A model generated the notes under the pieces. The model made no database searches. It was given only the letters and a program-made list of their open reading frames with translations, and was not told the DNA's origin. Below, piece by piece: positions 9,811 to 17,658 of a stretch of DNA of 64,000 nt. The stretch's first letter is position 1. Each line of letters opens with the position of its first letter. The stretch lies in NCBI GenBank assembly GCA_958353395.1, contig CATWSG010000002.1:1-64000 (forward strand), in the 5' to 3' direction. Made by a program: the position numbers and the translations under genes. The DNA is from an uncultured Collinsella sp. (GTDB lineage: Bacteria > Actinomycetota > Coriobacteriia > Coriobacteriales > Coriobacteriaceae).

Positions 9811-10956
9811 CTAAGCGGTGGGGAGTCCTGGCATGTTAGCCGGCTGCTGCGGCTTGAGGTGGGCGTTGCGCCAGATGATCTGGATAACGTAGCCGAGCAT
9901 AAAGACAAAGGCTACGCCGCTGATGAAGTCACCTACGAGGGGAAGCCCCGTGAGGGCGCCTGCGATTACGCCGCCCACGGCTGCCATGGCGTAGCGGTTT
10001 TGGTTGTGTCCGACCATGCGGGAGATCGCGCACCCCGCAAAGGCACTCGACACCAACGCGATGCCGATAACGCCGCACAAGAGGGCTCCGGCAAGCGACA
10101 GACCAGCGATAGAGATAATTAGCAGTAGGACGGCGGGGACGATAGCAATCGTGCCCAGAAGACCGCTCACCCACAGGGGCATGGGGCGCTGGTGGAGCAT
10201 GCCGGCGGCGCTGGCGGTCGCGCGCGGAAAGACGAGCTCGAGCAGCAGAGCGACAAAGCAGGTCGAGAGTGCCGCGGCGACGATACCGCCGATGACATCG
10301 TTAACGGTGGAAGTATCCTCGTTCTCGGTGCGGTCGATCTTGAGCGCGCCTACCTCGGCTCCTGCGGCACGCTCGGGGTCCTCGGAGACGTGCGCGTTCA
10401 CGGTGCCGGTGATGTGGGCGTTCTTGCCCAGGATGAGCTTGTCGGCCCAAACCTCGACATCGCCCTCGACGGTGCCATCGATGGTCACCGTGTCGCCCGC
10501 AAGCGCTGCCGACTTGGTAGAGCCGCGCAGGGCAACCGTCTCGCCTATCGCGTAAAAACAGTTGGCGGTGCTGTCGGAATTGAGCACAACGTGCTGACCG
10601 ACGACCGTGACGCTGCCATCAACCGTGGTCTTGGCGATATCGATAGTGCGTGCCGCCAAGCGGACGGCGCCGCCCACCGTGCAGTCGCGGATGGAGAGGC
10701 TCTCGCCTGCTGCAATTATGTCGCGGCCGATGGACGCATCGTCCAAGTTGAGGGCCTGACCTGCCCAGTACAGGTCACCTTCGACGCCGGACGAATTGGC
10801 GTCATTGTCGGTCGCAAGTACGTTGCCTGCGGTGTCCGTGCCGGCGAACGACGCCGTGGGAAGTGCGGTGACCGCTAGAGCGATGAGCGCGAATAAGATC
10901 GTGATGCGGCCCCACGCTTTACGGCGCTGGGTCGACGGGAATTGATTACAGGGCAT
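9811..10956 (-). CDS. polymer-forming (bactofilin-like) membrane protein
   Basis: A 381-residue protein. The frame is open to 11004, but the ATG at 10956 has AAGGA seven bases upstream and starts a signal sequence (hydrophobic about 17-33, then SFA), so I chose it. Residues about 50-190 are a right-handed beta-helix type repeat with short hydrophobic strands (GDTVTIDGTVEGDVEVWADKL-like), as in the polymer-forming cytoskeletal/bactofilin family. About four hydrophobic spans follow in 220-375. A signal peptide plus a beta-helix implies the polymer domain is outside the membrane, unlike cytoplasmic bactofilins. Role unknown; an envelope scaffold is possible. Confidence 0.75.
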   Translation of the reverse strand: MPCNQFPSTQRRKAWGRITILFALIALAVTALPTASFAGTDTAGNVLATDNDANSSGVEGDLYWAGQALNLDDASIGRDIIAAGESLSIRDCTVGGAVRLAARTIDIAKTTVDGSVTVVGQHVVLNSDSTANCFYAIGETVALRGSTKSAALAGDTVTIDGTVEGDVEVWADKLILGKNAHITGTVNAHVSEDPERAAGAEVGALKIDRTENEDTSTVNDVIGGIVAAALSTCFVALLLELVFPRATASAAGMLHQRPMPLWVSGLLGTIAIVPAVLLLIISIAGLSLAGALLCGVIGIALVSSAFAGCAISRMVGHNQNRYAMAAVGGVIAGALTGLPLVGDFISGVAFVFMLGYVIQIIWRNAHLKPQQPANMPGLPTA

Positions 10957-11062
10957 AGTGAATCCTTCGTCAGATGCTCGACATGCACCTAACAGGGTAC
11001 CCAACGCGTGGGCGCTCTAAAAGAACCTCTCGGTTGCATTTCGAGGGATGAGCCCGCGCCAC

Positions 11063-11752
11063 CTACTTTTTGCGGTGCAAAAAGCGTGCGATGTCATCCT
11101 CGGTGGGGCTTTTGATATCAAAGCGCAGCGACAGCCAGCGTAGTCCCATGGTCACCACGACGCAAACGACCAGTGCGACGACATTGCTGACCAAGCCGCT
11201 CATGACAAGGCAAACATAGCTTGCCGATCCGGCGATGGCCGCGATGGCATAGAAGTTGGTGCGCTGGAAGATACCCGGCACCACACCCATAAAACCATCT
11301 CGCAGCATGCCGCCGCCCACCGCGGTAAAAAAGCCCATCATGATGCACACCGCCGGCGCAAAGCCGTAGACCAGCGCCTTGTCTGCGCCGGTTGCCGCAT
11401 AAATACCCACCGAGATGATATCGAGCAGGGGAATGAGCTTTTCGGGCTTGTCGACGATTGCCGGGAAGATGTAGATGATGGCCGCGGTGGCGATGGAGAG
11501 CGGGAGCGCCATCGGTTGGTTGAGGATGTAGACGTTGCCCACCTGCAGCGTCATATCGCGCAAAAGACCGCCGCCCAGTCCACAGACCACGGCGAGCGCG
11601 ACGGCGCCCACCAGGTCGAGTTTGTGCTCGCGTGCGACCAACACGCCCGAGATCGATGCCGCGACGACGGCGAACATCTCGAGCCAAAACGGGATGGCAA
11701 CCATGGCATCCGAGGCGTGTGCGGTAACGATCATAGCGGCGGCAACGGGCAA
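11063..11752 (-). CDS. TRIC-type (UPF0126) cation channel family protein
   Basis: A 229-residue membrane protein with about seven hydrophobic helices and the two glycine-rich repeats of the UPF0126/YadS family (GLGGGLLRDM near residue 60 and AVGGGMLRDG near residue 145). Archaeal and bacterial members are structural relatives of TRIC monovalent cation channels. Physiological substrate here is not known. It is on the same strand as the polymer-forming gene and about 100 bp upstream of it. Confidence 0.85.
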   Translation of the reverse strand: MPVAAAMIVTAHASDAMVAIPFWLEMFAVVAASISGVLVAREHKLDLVGAVALAVVCGLGGGLLRDMTLQVGNVYILNQPMALPLSIATAAIIYIFPAIVDKPEKLIPLLDIISVGIYAATGADKALVYGFAPAVCIMMGFFTAVGGGMLRDGFMGVVPGIFQRTNFYAIAAIAGSASYVCLVMSGLVSNVVALVVCVVVTMGLRWLSLRFDIKSPTEDDIARFLHRKK

Positions 11753-11918
11753 GATGGGGTCCTTTGAGTTACGGGTTTAGACAATGCCCGTACATAGTAC
11801 ATGTTCGGCGCCGATTGCGACCCTATTGCTCGGCAAACGGTCGGGACTGGGTACGGTCATAGGTTCCATGTTAGGGGATCCGGGTTGATGCTGAATGCGA
11901 TGGGGGCGTGGTCGAATA

Positions 11919-12057
11919 GGAGGGATGTCCAAATTTTGAGCTCCGCTCAAAATTTATCCGGTCGGCTTGCGCCGACCGCGCTGCGCTAAAAACGCGCCAC
12001 GGGCGCGTTTTCTTTACGCTCCGCGCCCTGGCGGGTTCGAATCCCTCCTCCTCCGCC
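11919..12057 (+). repeat. tRNA-Ser 3' fragment preceded by three hairpins
   Basis: Positions 12033-12057 are an exact 25-nt copy, in the opposite orientation, of the T-arm and acceptor 3' end of the tRNA-Ser(CGA) at 12125-12212. Upstream lie three compact hairpins: AAATTTTGAGC/GCTCAAAATTT (about 11931-11955), GGTCGGC/GCCGACC, and AAAACGCGCC/GGCGCGTTTT. GGAGGGA at 11919-11925 could pair with the fragment's CTCCTCC, as in a tRNA-Ser acceptor, but the body between is not a tRNA. It may be a tRNA pseudogene split by an insertion or the end of a mobile element. Confidence 0.5.
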
Positions 12058-12124
12058 GTATTTGCTTGTTAGGGACTCAAAACAAAAAAGCCCCCAATAC
12101 TGGGAGCTTCCTCAATCTAAATGG

Positions 12125-12212
12125 CGGAGGAGGAGGGATTCGAACCCTCGTGACCTTATACAGGCCAAACGGTTTTCGAGACCGCCGCATTCAACCACTC
12201 TGCCACCCCTCC
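12125..12212 (-). tRNA. tRNA-Ser (CGA)
   Basis: Reading the minus strand, the acceptor GGAGGGG pairs with CTCCTCC, the anticodon loop TCTCGAAAA gives CGA, a long variable arm is present as expected of tRNA-Ser, and the T-loop is GTTCGAATC. CCA is encoded at 12124-12122. Confidence 0.95.
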
Positions 12213-12263
12213 GCGTGGGGTAAAAACAAAGCAGGCTCTAAGGCCTGCTTTGGAATTAACTGG

Positions 12264-12351
12264 CGGAGAGTCAGGGATTTGAACCCTGGAGACGCTTTTG
12301 ACGCCTACACGATTTCCAATCGTGCTCCTTCGGCCACTCGGACAACTCTCC
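12264..12351 (-). tRNA. tRNA-Ser (GGA)
   Basis: On the minus strand, the acceptor GGAGAGT pairs with ACTCTCC, the anticodon loop ATTGGAAAT gives GGA, the variable arm is long (GGCGTCAAAAGCGTCTCC region), and CCA is encoded. It lies 51 bp from tRNA-Ser(CGA) in the same direction, so both are probably co-transcribed. Confidence 0.95.
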
Positions 12352-12757
12352 GTTAAATGCGAAAGTCAGTATACACGAGGAATCGAAAAGTGCAAACAGA
12401 AAACTTGGCATTTTTTAAACCGCTCGCTCCGCGCCCGTATCCGGCATGTGCCAGATAAGTACTAAAAAAGCATCTTGACCAGCCAGATCGCGCTCGATGG
12501 TCTGTTCAAAATAGGTATTCCTGAATGACGTGGCAGCGAATTTAAAAATTTTGAGGCAATCGATCGAACCACTGGCATGCATTTCGCGACCACAACCCTG
12601 CAATCGGCGACCTGCGGTTTGACTCAGGTTGTCCTCGCTGCGGCGTATCTTGCTATCGAATCCGTCAAGCTCTTGGTCAGCATTTGGTTGGAATACGCAT
12701 GAAGAGCCGTGTAAGCATGGACATATGTGGAGGTCATGAGGTTGTAGCTGCATATTC
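12352..12757 (+). other. gene-free stretch before the rpsF operon
   Basis: About 400 bp with no convincing gene. A minus-strand frame (12415-12834) is open but lacks a ribosome site and overlaps the rpsF promoter. The base composition is less GC-rich than the flanks. The tRNA-Ser promoter should be in the first part, on the minus strand. Confidence 0.5.
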
Positions 12758-12786
12758 TTGCAGCCTGGGAGGTTGAAAGATATTAT
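12758..12786 (+). promoter_or_regulatory. rpsF operon promoter
   Basis: TTGCAG (12758-12763) is exactly 17 bp from TATTAT (12781-12786). The ~65-nt 5' leader that follows has a small CTTCA/TGAAG hairpin (12816-12830), where rpsF leaders of other bacteria carry an S6:S18 autoregulatory motif. I cannot confirm that motif here. Confidence 0.6.
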
Positions 12787-12857
12787 TACCAAGTCTTTTC
12801 CTGCTCCAGGCGCACCTTCACGACCTGAAGCCACATTTGCCCAGAGGAGGTGACAAT

Positions 12858-13151
12858 ATGAAGGCTTATGAACTGCTGTTCTTTGTTGACCCGTCGCTCG
12901 ACCCCGAGACTCGTCTCGCTGTTATGAAGCGTATCGATACCACGATCGCTGAGGGCGCTGGCAAGGTCGACTCCGTTGACGAGTGGGGCAAGCGCAAGCT
13001 CGCCTACGAGATCAACGACCTCACCGATGGTGACTACACCCTCATCAACTTCCACGCAGATCCTACCCAGATCGCCGAGCTTGATCGCGTCCTGCGCATC
13101 ACCGACGCTGTGGTCCGCCACATGATCGTCCGTCGCGACGACCAGGAGTAA
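12858..13151 (+). CDS. rpsF: 30S ribosomal protein S6
   Basis: A 97-residue S6 beginning MKAYELLFFVDPSLDPE, with the family motif DEWGKRKLAYEI near residue 48. S6 forms a heterodimer with S18 on the 30S platform. The ATG at 12858 follows AGAGGAGGTGACAAT, better than the upstream in-frame start at 12837. First gene of the conserved rpsF-ssb-rpsR-rplI-dnaB cluster. Confidence 0.97.
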   Translation: MKAYELLFFVDPSLDPETRLAVMKRIDTTIAEGAGKVDSVDEWGKRKLAYEINDLTDGDYTLINFHADPTQIAELDRVLRITDAVVRHMIVRRDDQE

Positions 13152-13199
13152 GACTGTCGTTTTGGACTGGGCTTGTGCCCCAAGAGGAAGTAGTGAGTT

Positions 13200-13652
13200 A
13201 TGAGCATCAATCGAGTGAACATCACCGGTAACCTCACCCGCGATCCCGAGCTGCGCGCCACCGCCGGCGGAACCCAGGTTCTGTCCTTTGGCGTCGCCGT
13301 GAACGATCGTCGCCGCAATGCGCAGACTGGCGAGTGGGAGGACTATCCCAACTTTGTCGACTGCACTATGTTCGGCACCCGCGCCGAGGCCGTGAGCCGT
13401 TTCCTGGCAAAGGGAAACAAGGTCGCGATCGAGGGCAAGCTGCGCTACAGCTCTTGGGAGCGCGACGGTCAGCGCAGGAGCAAGCTTGAGGTCATCGTCG
13501 ATGAGATCGAGTTTATGAGCTCCCGTGGTGGCCAGGGCGGCTACGATCAGGGCGGTTACGCCCCCGCAGCCCCCGCGCCCGCAGCACGTCCTGCCGCACC
13601 GGTGGCTACGCCGCCCGCGGTCGACGTCTACGATGAGGACATCCCGTTCTAA
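13200..13652 (+). CDS. ssb: single-stranded DNA-binding protein
   Basis: A 150-residue SSB: an OB fold in about residues 1-108 (MSINRVNITGNLTRDPELR, then VAIEGKLRYSSWERDG), a Gly/Pro/Ala-rich linker, and the acidic C-terminal tip DEDIPF that recruits replication and repair proteins. It binds ssDNA as a tetramer. Located between rpsF and rpsR as in many bacteria. Confidence 0.97.
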   Translation: MSINRVNITGNLTRDPELRATAGGTQVLSFGVAVNDRRRNAQTGEWEDYPNFVDCTMFGTRAEAVSRFLAKGNKVAIEGKLRYSSWERDGQRRSKLEVIVDEIEFMSSRGGQGGYDQGGYAPAAPAPAARPAAPVATPPAVDVYDEDIPF

Positions 13653-13724
13653 GGGTTGTTCACCTATTTTTGAGTGAGAGGCGGCTTCGGCTCGCCGAAG
13701 TTGCCAAATGAAAGGTATTTTGAC

Positions 13725-13991
13725 ATGGCTAATGATTATTCTGCACGTCAGCCGCGTCGTAAGTACTGCCAGTTCTGCAAGGAGAACACTGAGTTCATCG
13801 ACTATAAGGACACTCAGCTTCTCCGTAAGTACATGACCGATCGTGGCAAGATCAAGCCCCGTCGCGTCACTGGCGCTTGCACGCAGCATCAGCATGACAT
13901 CGCCAACGCCATCAAGCGCGCCCGCGAGATGGCTCTCCTGCCGTACACCGTCCCCGTGGTTTCCTCTCGTGGCAACCGCGACCGCGGCTAA
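13725..13991 (+). CDS. rpsR: 30S ribosomal protein S18
   Basis: An 88-residue S18 with the family core RKYCQFCKENTEFIDYKD and RRVTGACTQHQ. It contains the Cys-x2-Cys of zinc-binding (C+) S18 forms, plus a third Cys in GAC. The frame is open from a GTG at 13674, but the ATG at 13725 with AAAGG upstream gives the correct family N-terminus. Confidence 0.97.
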   Translation: MANDYSARQPRRKYCQFCKENTEFIDYKDTQLLRKYMTDRGKIKPRRVTGACTQHQHDIANAIKRAREMALLPYTVPVVSSRGNRDRG

Positions 13992-14006
13992 GAAGGGAGA
14001 CGCATC

Positions 14007-14546
14007 ATGAAGGTTATTCTTCTCGATGAGATCAAGGGCAAGGGCGGCGAGGGTGACGTCGTAGAGGTCGCTCAGGGTTACGCTGAGAACTTCCTGTTCC
14101 CCAAGAAGCTCGCTGTTGCCGCCACCAAGGGCAACCTCAAGCAGCTTGACGAGCGTCGCAACAACATCGCCAAGCGCGAGGCCGTCCGTCTGGCTACCGC
14201 CAACGAGACCAAGGCTGCCTTCGAGGGCAAGCAGGTCACCGTTGACGTCAAGGTTGGCGACGAGGGCATCCTCTTTGGCTCCGTTACCGCCGCTATGATC
14301 GCTGACGCCATCAAGGATCAGCTCGGTATGGACATCGACCGCAAGCGCGTCGAGCTCGGTAAGCCCATCAAGGTTGCCGGTGCCCACACCGTCGCTATCT
14401 CGCTGTACCGCGAGATCAAGGCCGAGGTTGTCGTTCTCGTCGGCGTTACCGCCGAGGAGCTCGCTGCCGAGGCTGAGGTTGAGGAGACCGCTGAGGTCGC
14501 CGAGGCCGAGACCGCCGAGGTCGAGACCGAGGCTGCTGCCGAGTAG
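14007..14546 (+). CDS. rplI: 50S ribosomal protein L9
   Basis: L9 of 179 residues: N-terminal domain MKVILLDEIKGKGGEGD and GYAENFLFPK, a connecting helix, and the C-terminal rRNA-binding domain ending ALISL-type YREIKAEVVV. About 30 extra residues at the end are almost only Glu, Ala, Val and Thr, an acidic tail not found in most L9 proteins (usually ~148 residues). Confidence 0.96.
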   Translation: MKVILLDEIKGKGGEGDVVEVAQGYAENFLFPKKLAVAATKGNLKQLDERRNNIAKREAVRLATANETKAAFEGKQVTVDVKVGDEGILFGSVTAAMIADAIKDQLGMDIDRKRVELGKPIKVAGAHTVAISLYREIKAEVVVLVGVTAEELAAEAEVEETAEVAEAETAEVETEAAAE

Positions 14547-14578
14547 CATTTGCTGCAACGCAACAATCTTGTTCTAAG

Positions 14579-14612
14579 AAGGGCGCTCTGGGAGACCAGG
14601 GTGCCCTTTTAT
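14579..14612 (+). terminator. rplI terminator
   Basis: AAGGGC/GCCCTT outer stem with a CTGG/CCAG inner stem, followed by TTTTATTTTTT. Confidence 0.85.
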
Positions 14613-14770
14613 TTTTTGCGCTGGGTGAGTGCCGTAGCAGCCATTGAGATGCGGTCCCGTGTGTGGGACCGTTCATCCGTTTGGTTCGGTGATGATTGCC
14701 AAGGCGCGGCTCGATTTATGGCCGCGGCTGATACTATGGATGCTCGCAAGCGATATGAATGAGGATGCTC

Positions 14771-16162
14771 ATGGCATATGACGATAGGGAGACGGGGCTG
14801 ACGGTCGAGGACCGTGGCTCCAAGTTGGGTCTCCCCCAAAACCAAGACGCAGAGGCCAACGTACTGGCCGCTATGCTGCTATCGCCCGAGGTGGTCGAAG
14901 AGGCCCAGGTCGAGCTGCAGCCCGATGACTTCTACCGGCCCATTCATAAGACCATCTATACCGCGATGGTCGATATGTACAACAGCCGCATCCCCATCGA
15001 CTCCATCTCGCTGATCGATTACCTGCGAAGCATCAACAAGCTCGATGCCGTGGGCGGCGAGGCATACATTTTGGAGCTGATGGGTCAGACCCTGTCGCTC
15101 GTCAATTGGCAGCACCATGCCACCATCGTTCGTCGCGACTCGATGCTGCGCGAGCTGATTGGCGCCACCAACGAGATCAACGCGCTGGCCTACAACGCCC
15201 CCACCGACACCAAAGAGGTCGTGGAGCTGGCCGAGAGCAAGCTGCTCAAGGTCACGGCGCGTGAGGTTAAGTCGAGCTACAAGACGCTGACCGAGTTTAT
15301 GGTCGAGGCCTATAACGAGGCCGAGGAAGTGTGCAAGGCCGGTGGTCAGGCTGCAGGTGTGCCCACGGGTTTCCCGTCGCTCGACCGTATGCTCATGGGC
15401 TTCCGTGAGGGCCAGCTCATCATTATCGGCGCCCGCCCCGCCGTGGGTAAGACGTCGTTCGCCCTGAACTTGGCGCTCAACGCCGCCGCCGCGGGCTATA
15501 CCGTCGGCTTCTTCTCGCTGGAGATGTCGGGCAAGGAAATTGCCCAGCGTCTGATTTGCGCCTATGCCATGATCTCGATCAGCGACTTCCGTACGGGCCG
15601 CATTAGTCCCGAGCAGTGGGCCAACATCAACGAGGCCACGCAGACGCTGTCCAAGCTCGATATTCTGATTGACGATACGCCCGGCACCACGGTGACCGAG
15701 ATTCGCGCCAAGAGCCGCCGCATGCTCCATAACAAGGAGAAGGCCATCATCATCCTGGACTACTTGCAGCTGGTGAGCCCCCCGCCGGGACGTCGTTCCG
15801 AGAGCCGCACCGTCGAGGTCTCCGAGATGTCGCGTGGCCTGAAGATTATGGCCAAGGAGCTCAAGATTCCGCTGATCGCGCTGTCGCAGCTGTCGCGTCA
15901 GGTTGAATCCCGTACCGGCAAGCGCCCGCAGCTTTCCGACCTGCGTGAATCGGGCTCCATCGAGCAGGACGCCGATATCGTCATGTTCTTGGACCGATCC
16001 GCCGACGAGGCCGAGGCCTCGCGCGACGACCGACCCGACGAGGGCGTTACGCGTATCGTCGTGGCAAAGAACCGTTCGGGCCCGATCGGCGACGTCGACC
16101 TGATGTTCCTGCCGGCATCCACCAAGTTCTATGAGCTTGATGGGGCGCATACCGAGGAGTAG
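14771..16162 (+). CDS. dnaB: replicative DNA helicase DnaB
   Basis: A 463-residue hexameric 5'-3' helicase of the replication fork. The N-terminal DnaB domain (NQDAEANVLAAML, about residues 22-125) is followed by the RecA-like ATPase: Walker A GARPAVGKTS at about 220-229, Walker B IIILDYLQL, and the LSQLSR and LRESGSIEQDAD motifs. Starts at 14759, 14765 and 14771 are possible; 14771 has GAGGAT at the best distance. No intein. Confidence 0.96.
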   Translation: MAYDDRETGLTVEDRGSKLGLPQNQDAEANVLAAMLLSPEVVEEAQVELQPDDFYRPIHKTIYTAMVDMYNSRIPIDSISLIDYLRSINKLDAVGGEAYILELMGQTLSLVNWQHHATIVRRDSMLRELIGATNEINALAYNAPTDTKEVVELAESKLLKVTAREVKSSYKTLTEFMVEAYNEAEEVCKAGGQAAGVPTGFPSLDRMLMGFREGQLIIIGARPAVGKTSFALNLALNAAAAGYTVGFFSLEMSGKEIAQRLICAYAMISISDFRTGRISPEQWANINEATQTLSKLDILIDDTPGTTVTEIRAKSRRMLHNKEKAIIILDYLQLVSPPPGRRSESRTVEVSEMSRGLKIMAKELKIPLIALSQLSRQVESRTGKRPQLSDLRESGSIEQDADIVMFLDRSADEAEASRDDRPDEGVTRIVVAKNRSGPIGDVDLMFLPASTKFYELDGAHTEE

Positions 16163-16189
16163 GACAGGCGCCCGTTGCACGGGTATACT
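16161..16189 (+). promoter_or_regulatory. candidate purA promoter
   Basis: AGGACA (16161-16166) is 17 bp from TATACT (16184-16189), about 65 bp before the purA start. The -35 box overlaps the dnaB stop codon. Confidence 0.45.
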
Positions 16190-16253
16190 GGGAATGTTTT
16201 GTGCTTCTGCGCGCTTGCGGTGCGCGGACAGTCCATGAATGTGAGGAGTAAAC

Positions 16254-17540
16254 ATGCCGTCAACCGTTTTGGTCGGTGCCCAGTGGGGCGATGAGGGCAA
16301 GGGTAAGATCTGCGACCTGGTCGCCGGCGACTTTGATGCCGTCGTGCGCTACTCGGGCGGCAACAACGCCGGCCACACCATCGTCGTCAACGGCAAGAAG
16401 TACGGCCTGCACCAGGTGCCCTCCGGCATCATGTATTCCGACCACGTGTCGGTAATCGGTAACGGCTGCATCGTCAACCCCAAGGTTGTCCTTGAGGAGA
16501 TCGACATGTTCGAGGCCGATGGCATCACCACCAAGAATCTCAAGATCAGCGGCAACGCGCATGTCATCATGCCGTACCACATCGATCTGGATGGCGCCTT
16601 TGAGCAGAAGCTCGGCAAGAAGAACATCGGTACCACCAAGCGCGGCATCGGTCCGTGCTACCAGGACAAGATGGCCCGCATCGGCCTGCGTATGCAGGAC
16701 ATGCTGGACGAGGCACTGTTCCGCGATAAGCTGGAGACCGCTCTTGCCCGCGTGAACCCCGAGCTGGAGCTCATCTACAACCTGCCCACCTACACCGTGG
16801 ATCAGATTTGCGACGAGTACCTGCCCATGGCCGAGCGCCTGCGCCCCTACATCACCGAGACGAGCCTGCTGCTCAACAACATGATCGATGAGGGTAAAGA
16901 CTTGCTGTTTGAAGGTGCCCAGGCGACGCTGCTCGACATCGATCATGGCACCTATCCGTACGTGACATCTTCTAACTGCACCGCTGGCGGCGCCATTACC
17001 GGTTCCGGTGTCGGCATGAAGAACGTCGACCGCGTGCTGGGCGTCATGAAGGCCTACATTACCCGCGTCGGTTCGGGTCCCATGCCCACCGAGCTCTCCT
17101 ATGAGTCCGAGGCCGGCCACACGCTGACCGAGGAGGGCTACGAGTACGGCGTGACCACCGGTCGCCGTCGTCGCTGCGGCTGGTTTGACGGCCCTATCGC
17201 CAACTATGCCTCACGCGTCAACGGCCTCACCGACATCGCCGTGACCAAGCTCGACGTGCTTTCGGCCTTCGACACCATTAAGGTGTGCGTTGCCTATGAC
17301 GTCGACGGCGAGCGTTACACGAGCGTGCCCGAGCACCAGGTGCGCTTTGAGCATGCCAAGCCCATCTACGAGGAGCTCCCTGGCTGGAAGTGCGACATCA
17401 CCGGCTGCCGCAGCTTTGATGAGCTGCCGCAGGAGGCTCAGGACTACGTGGCGTTTATCGAGGATCTGGCACACACCCGCGTGACGTTCATCGGCGTTGG
17501 CGCCGGTCGCGAGCAGATCATCAACCGATTCTGGAAGTAA
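16254..17540 (+). CDS. purA: adenylosuccinate synthetase
   Basis: A 428-residue enzyme joining IMP and aspartate with GTP to give adenylosuccinate, the first AMP-specific step. Seen: the GTP loop GAQWGDEGKGK (residues 8-18), NAGHTIV, the catalytic-loop residues of KRGIGPCYQDK, EGAQATLLDIDHGTYPYVTS, and TTGRRRRCGW. Length is normal. It starts after GTGAGGAGTAAAC. Confidence 0.98.
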   Translation: MPSTVLVGAQWGDEGKGKICDLVAGDFDAVVRYSGGNNAGHTIVVNGKKYGLHQVPSGIMYSDHVSVIGNGCIVNPKVVLEEIDMFEADGITTKNLKISGNAHVIMPYHIDLDGAFEQKLGKKNIGTTKRGIGPCYQDKMARIGLRMQDMLDEALFRDKLETALARVNPELELIYNLPTYTVDQICDEYLPMAERLRPYITETSLLLNNMIDEGKDLLFEGAQATLLDIDHGTYPYVTSSNCTAGGAITGSGVGMKNVDRVLGVMKAYITRVGSGPMPTELSYESEAGHTLTEEGYEYGVTTGRRRRCGWFDGPIANYASRVNGLTDIAVTKLDVLSAFDTIKVCVAYDVDGERYTSVPEHQVRFEHAKPIYEELPGWKCDITGCRSFDELPQEAQDYVAFIEDLAHTRVTFIGVGAGREQIINRFWK

Positions 17541-17562
17541 TCGGCGTTATTTGGTTATTGCG

Positions 17563-17610
17563 ATATACCCCTTTGCAGCCCAGATGGGCGGCCGAGGGGT
17601 ATATTTGCTT
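17563..17610 (+). terminator. purA terminator
   Basis: ATATACCCCT (17563-17572) pairs with AGGGGTATAT (17595-17604), with an inner GCC-rich stem, followed by TTTGCTT. Confidence 0.75.
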
Positions 17611-17658
17611 GTAATGGGCCCGCGCGGAGCGGGCCGGTAATCCATAGAGGAGGCACCC

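Noticed and set aside
11919..12054. Complete third tRNA-Ser with an intron
   Set aside because: Only the 3' 25 nt and a weak acceptor match are tRNA-like; no anticodon stem can be found.
12415..12834. 139-aa minus-strand open frame before rpsF
   Set aside because: No ribosome site, unusual composition, and it covers the rpsF promoter; no recognisable motif.
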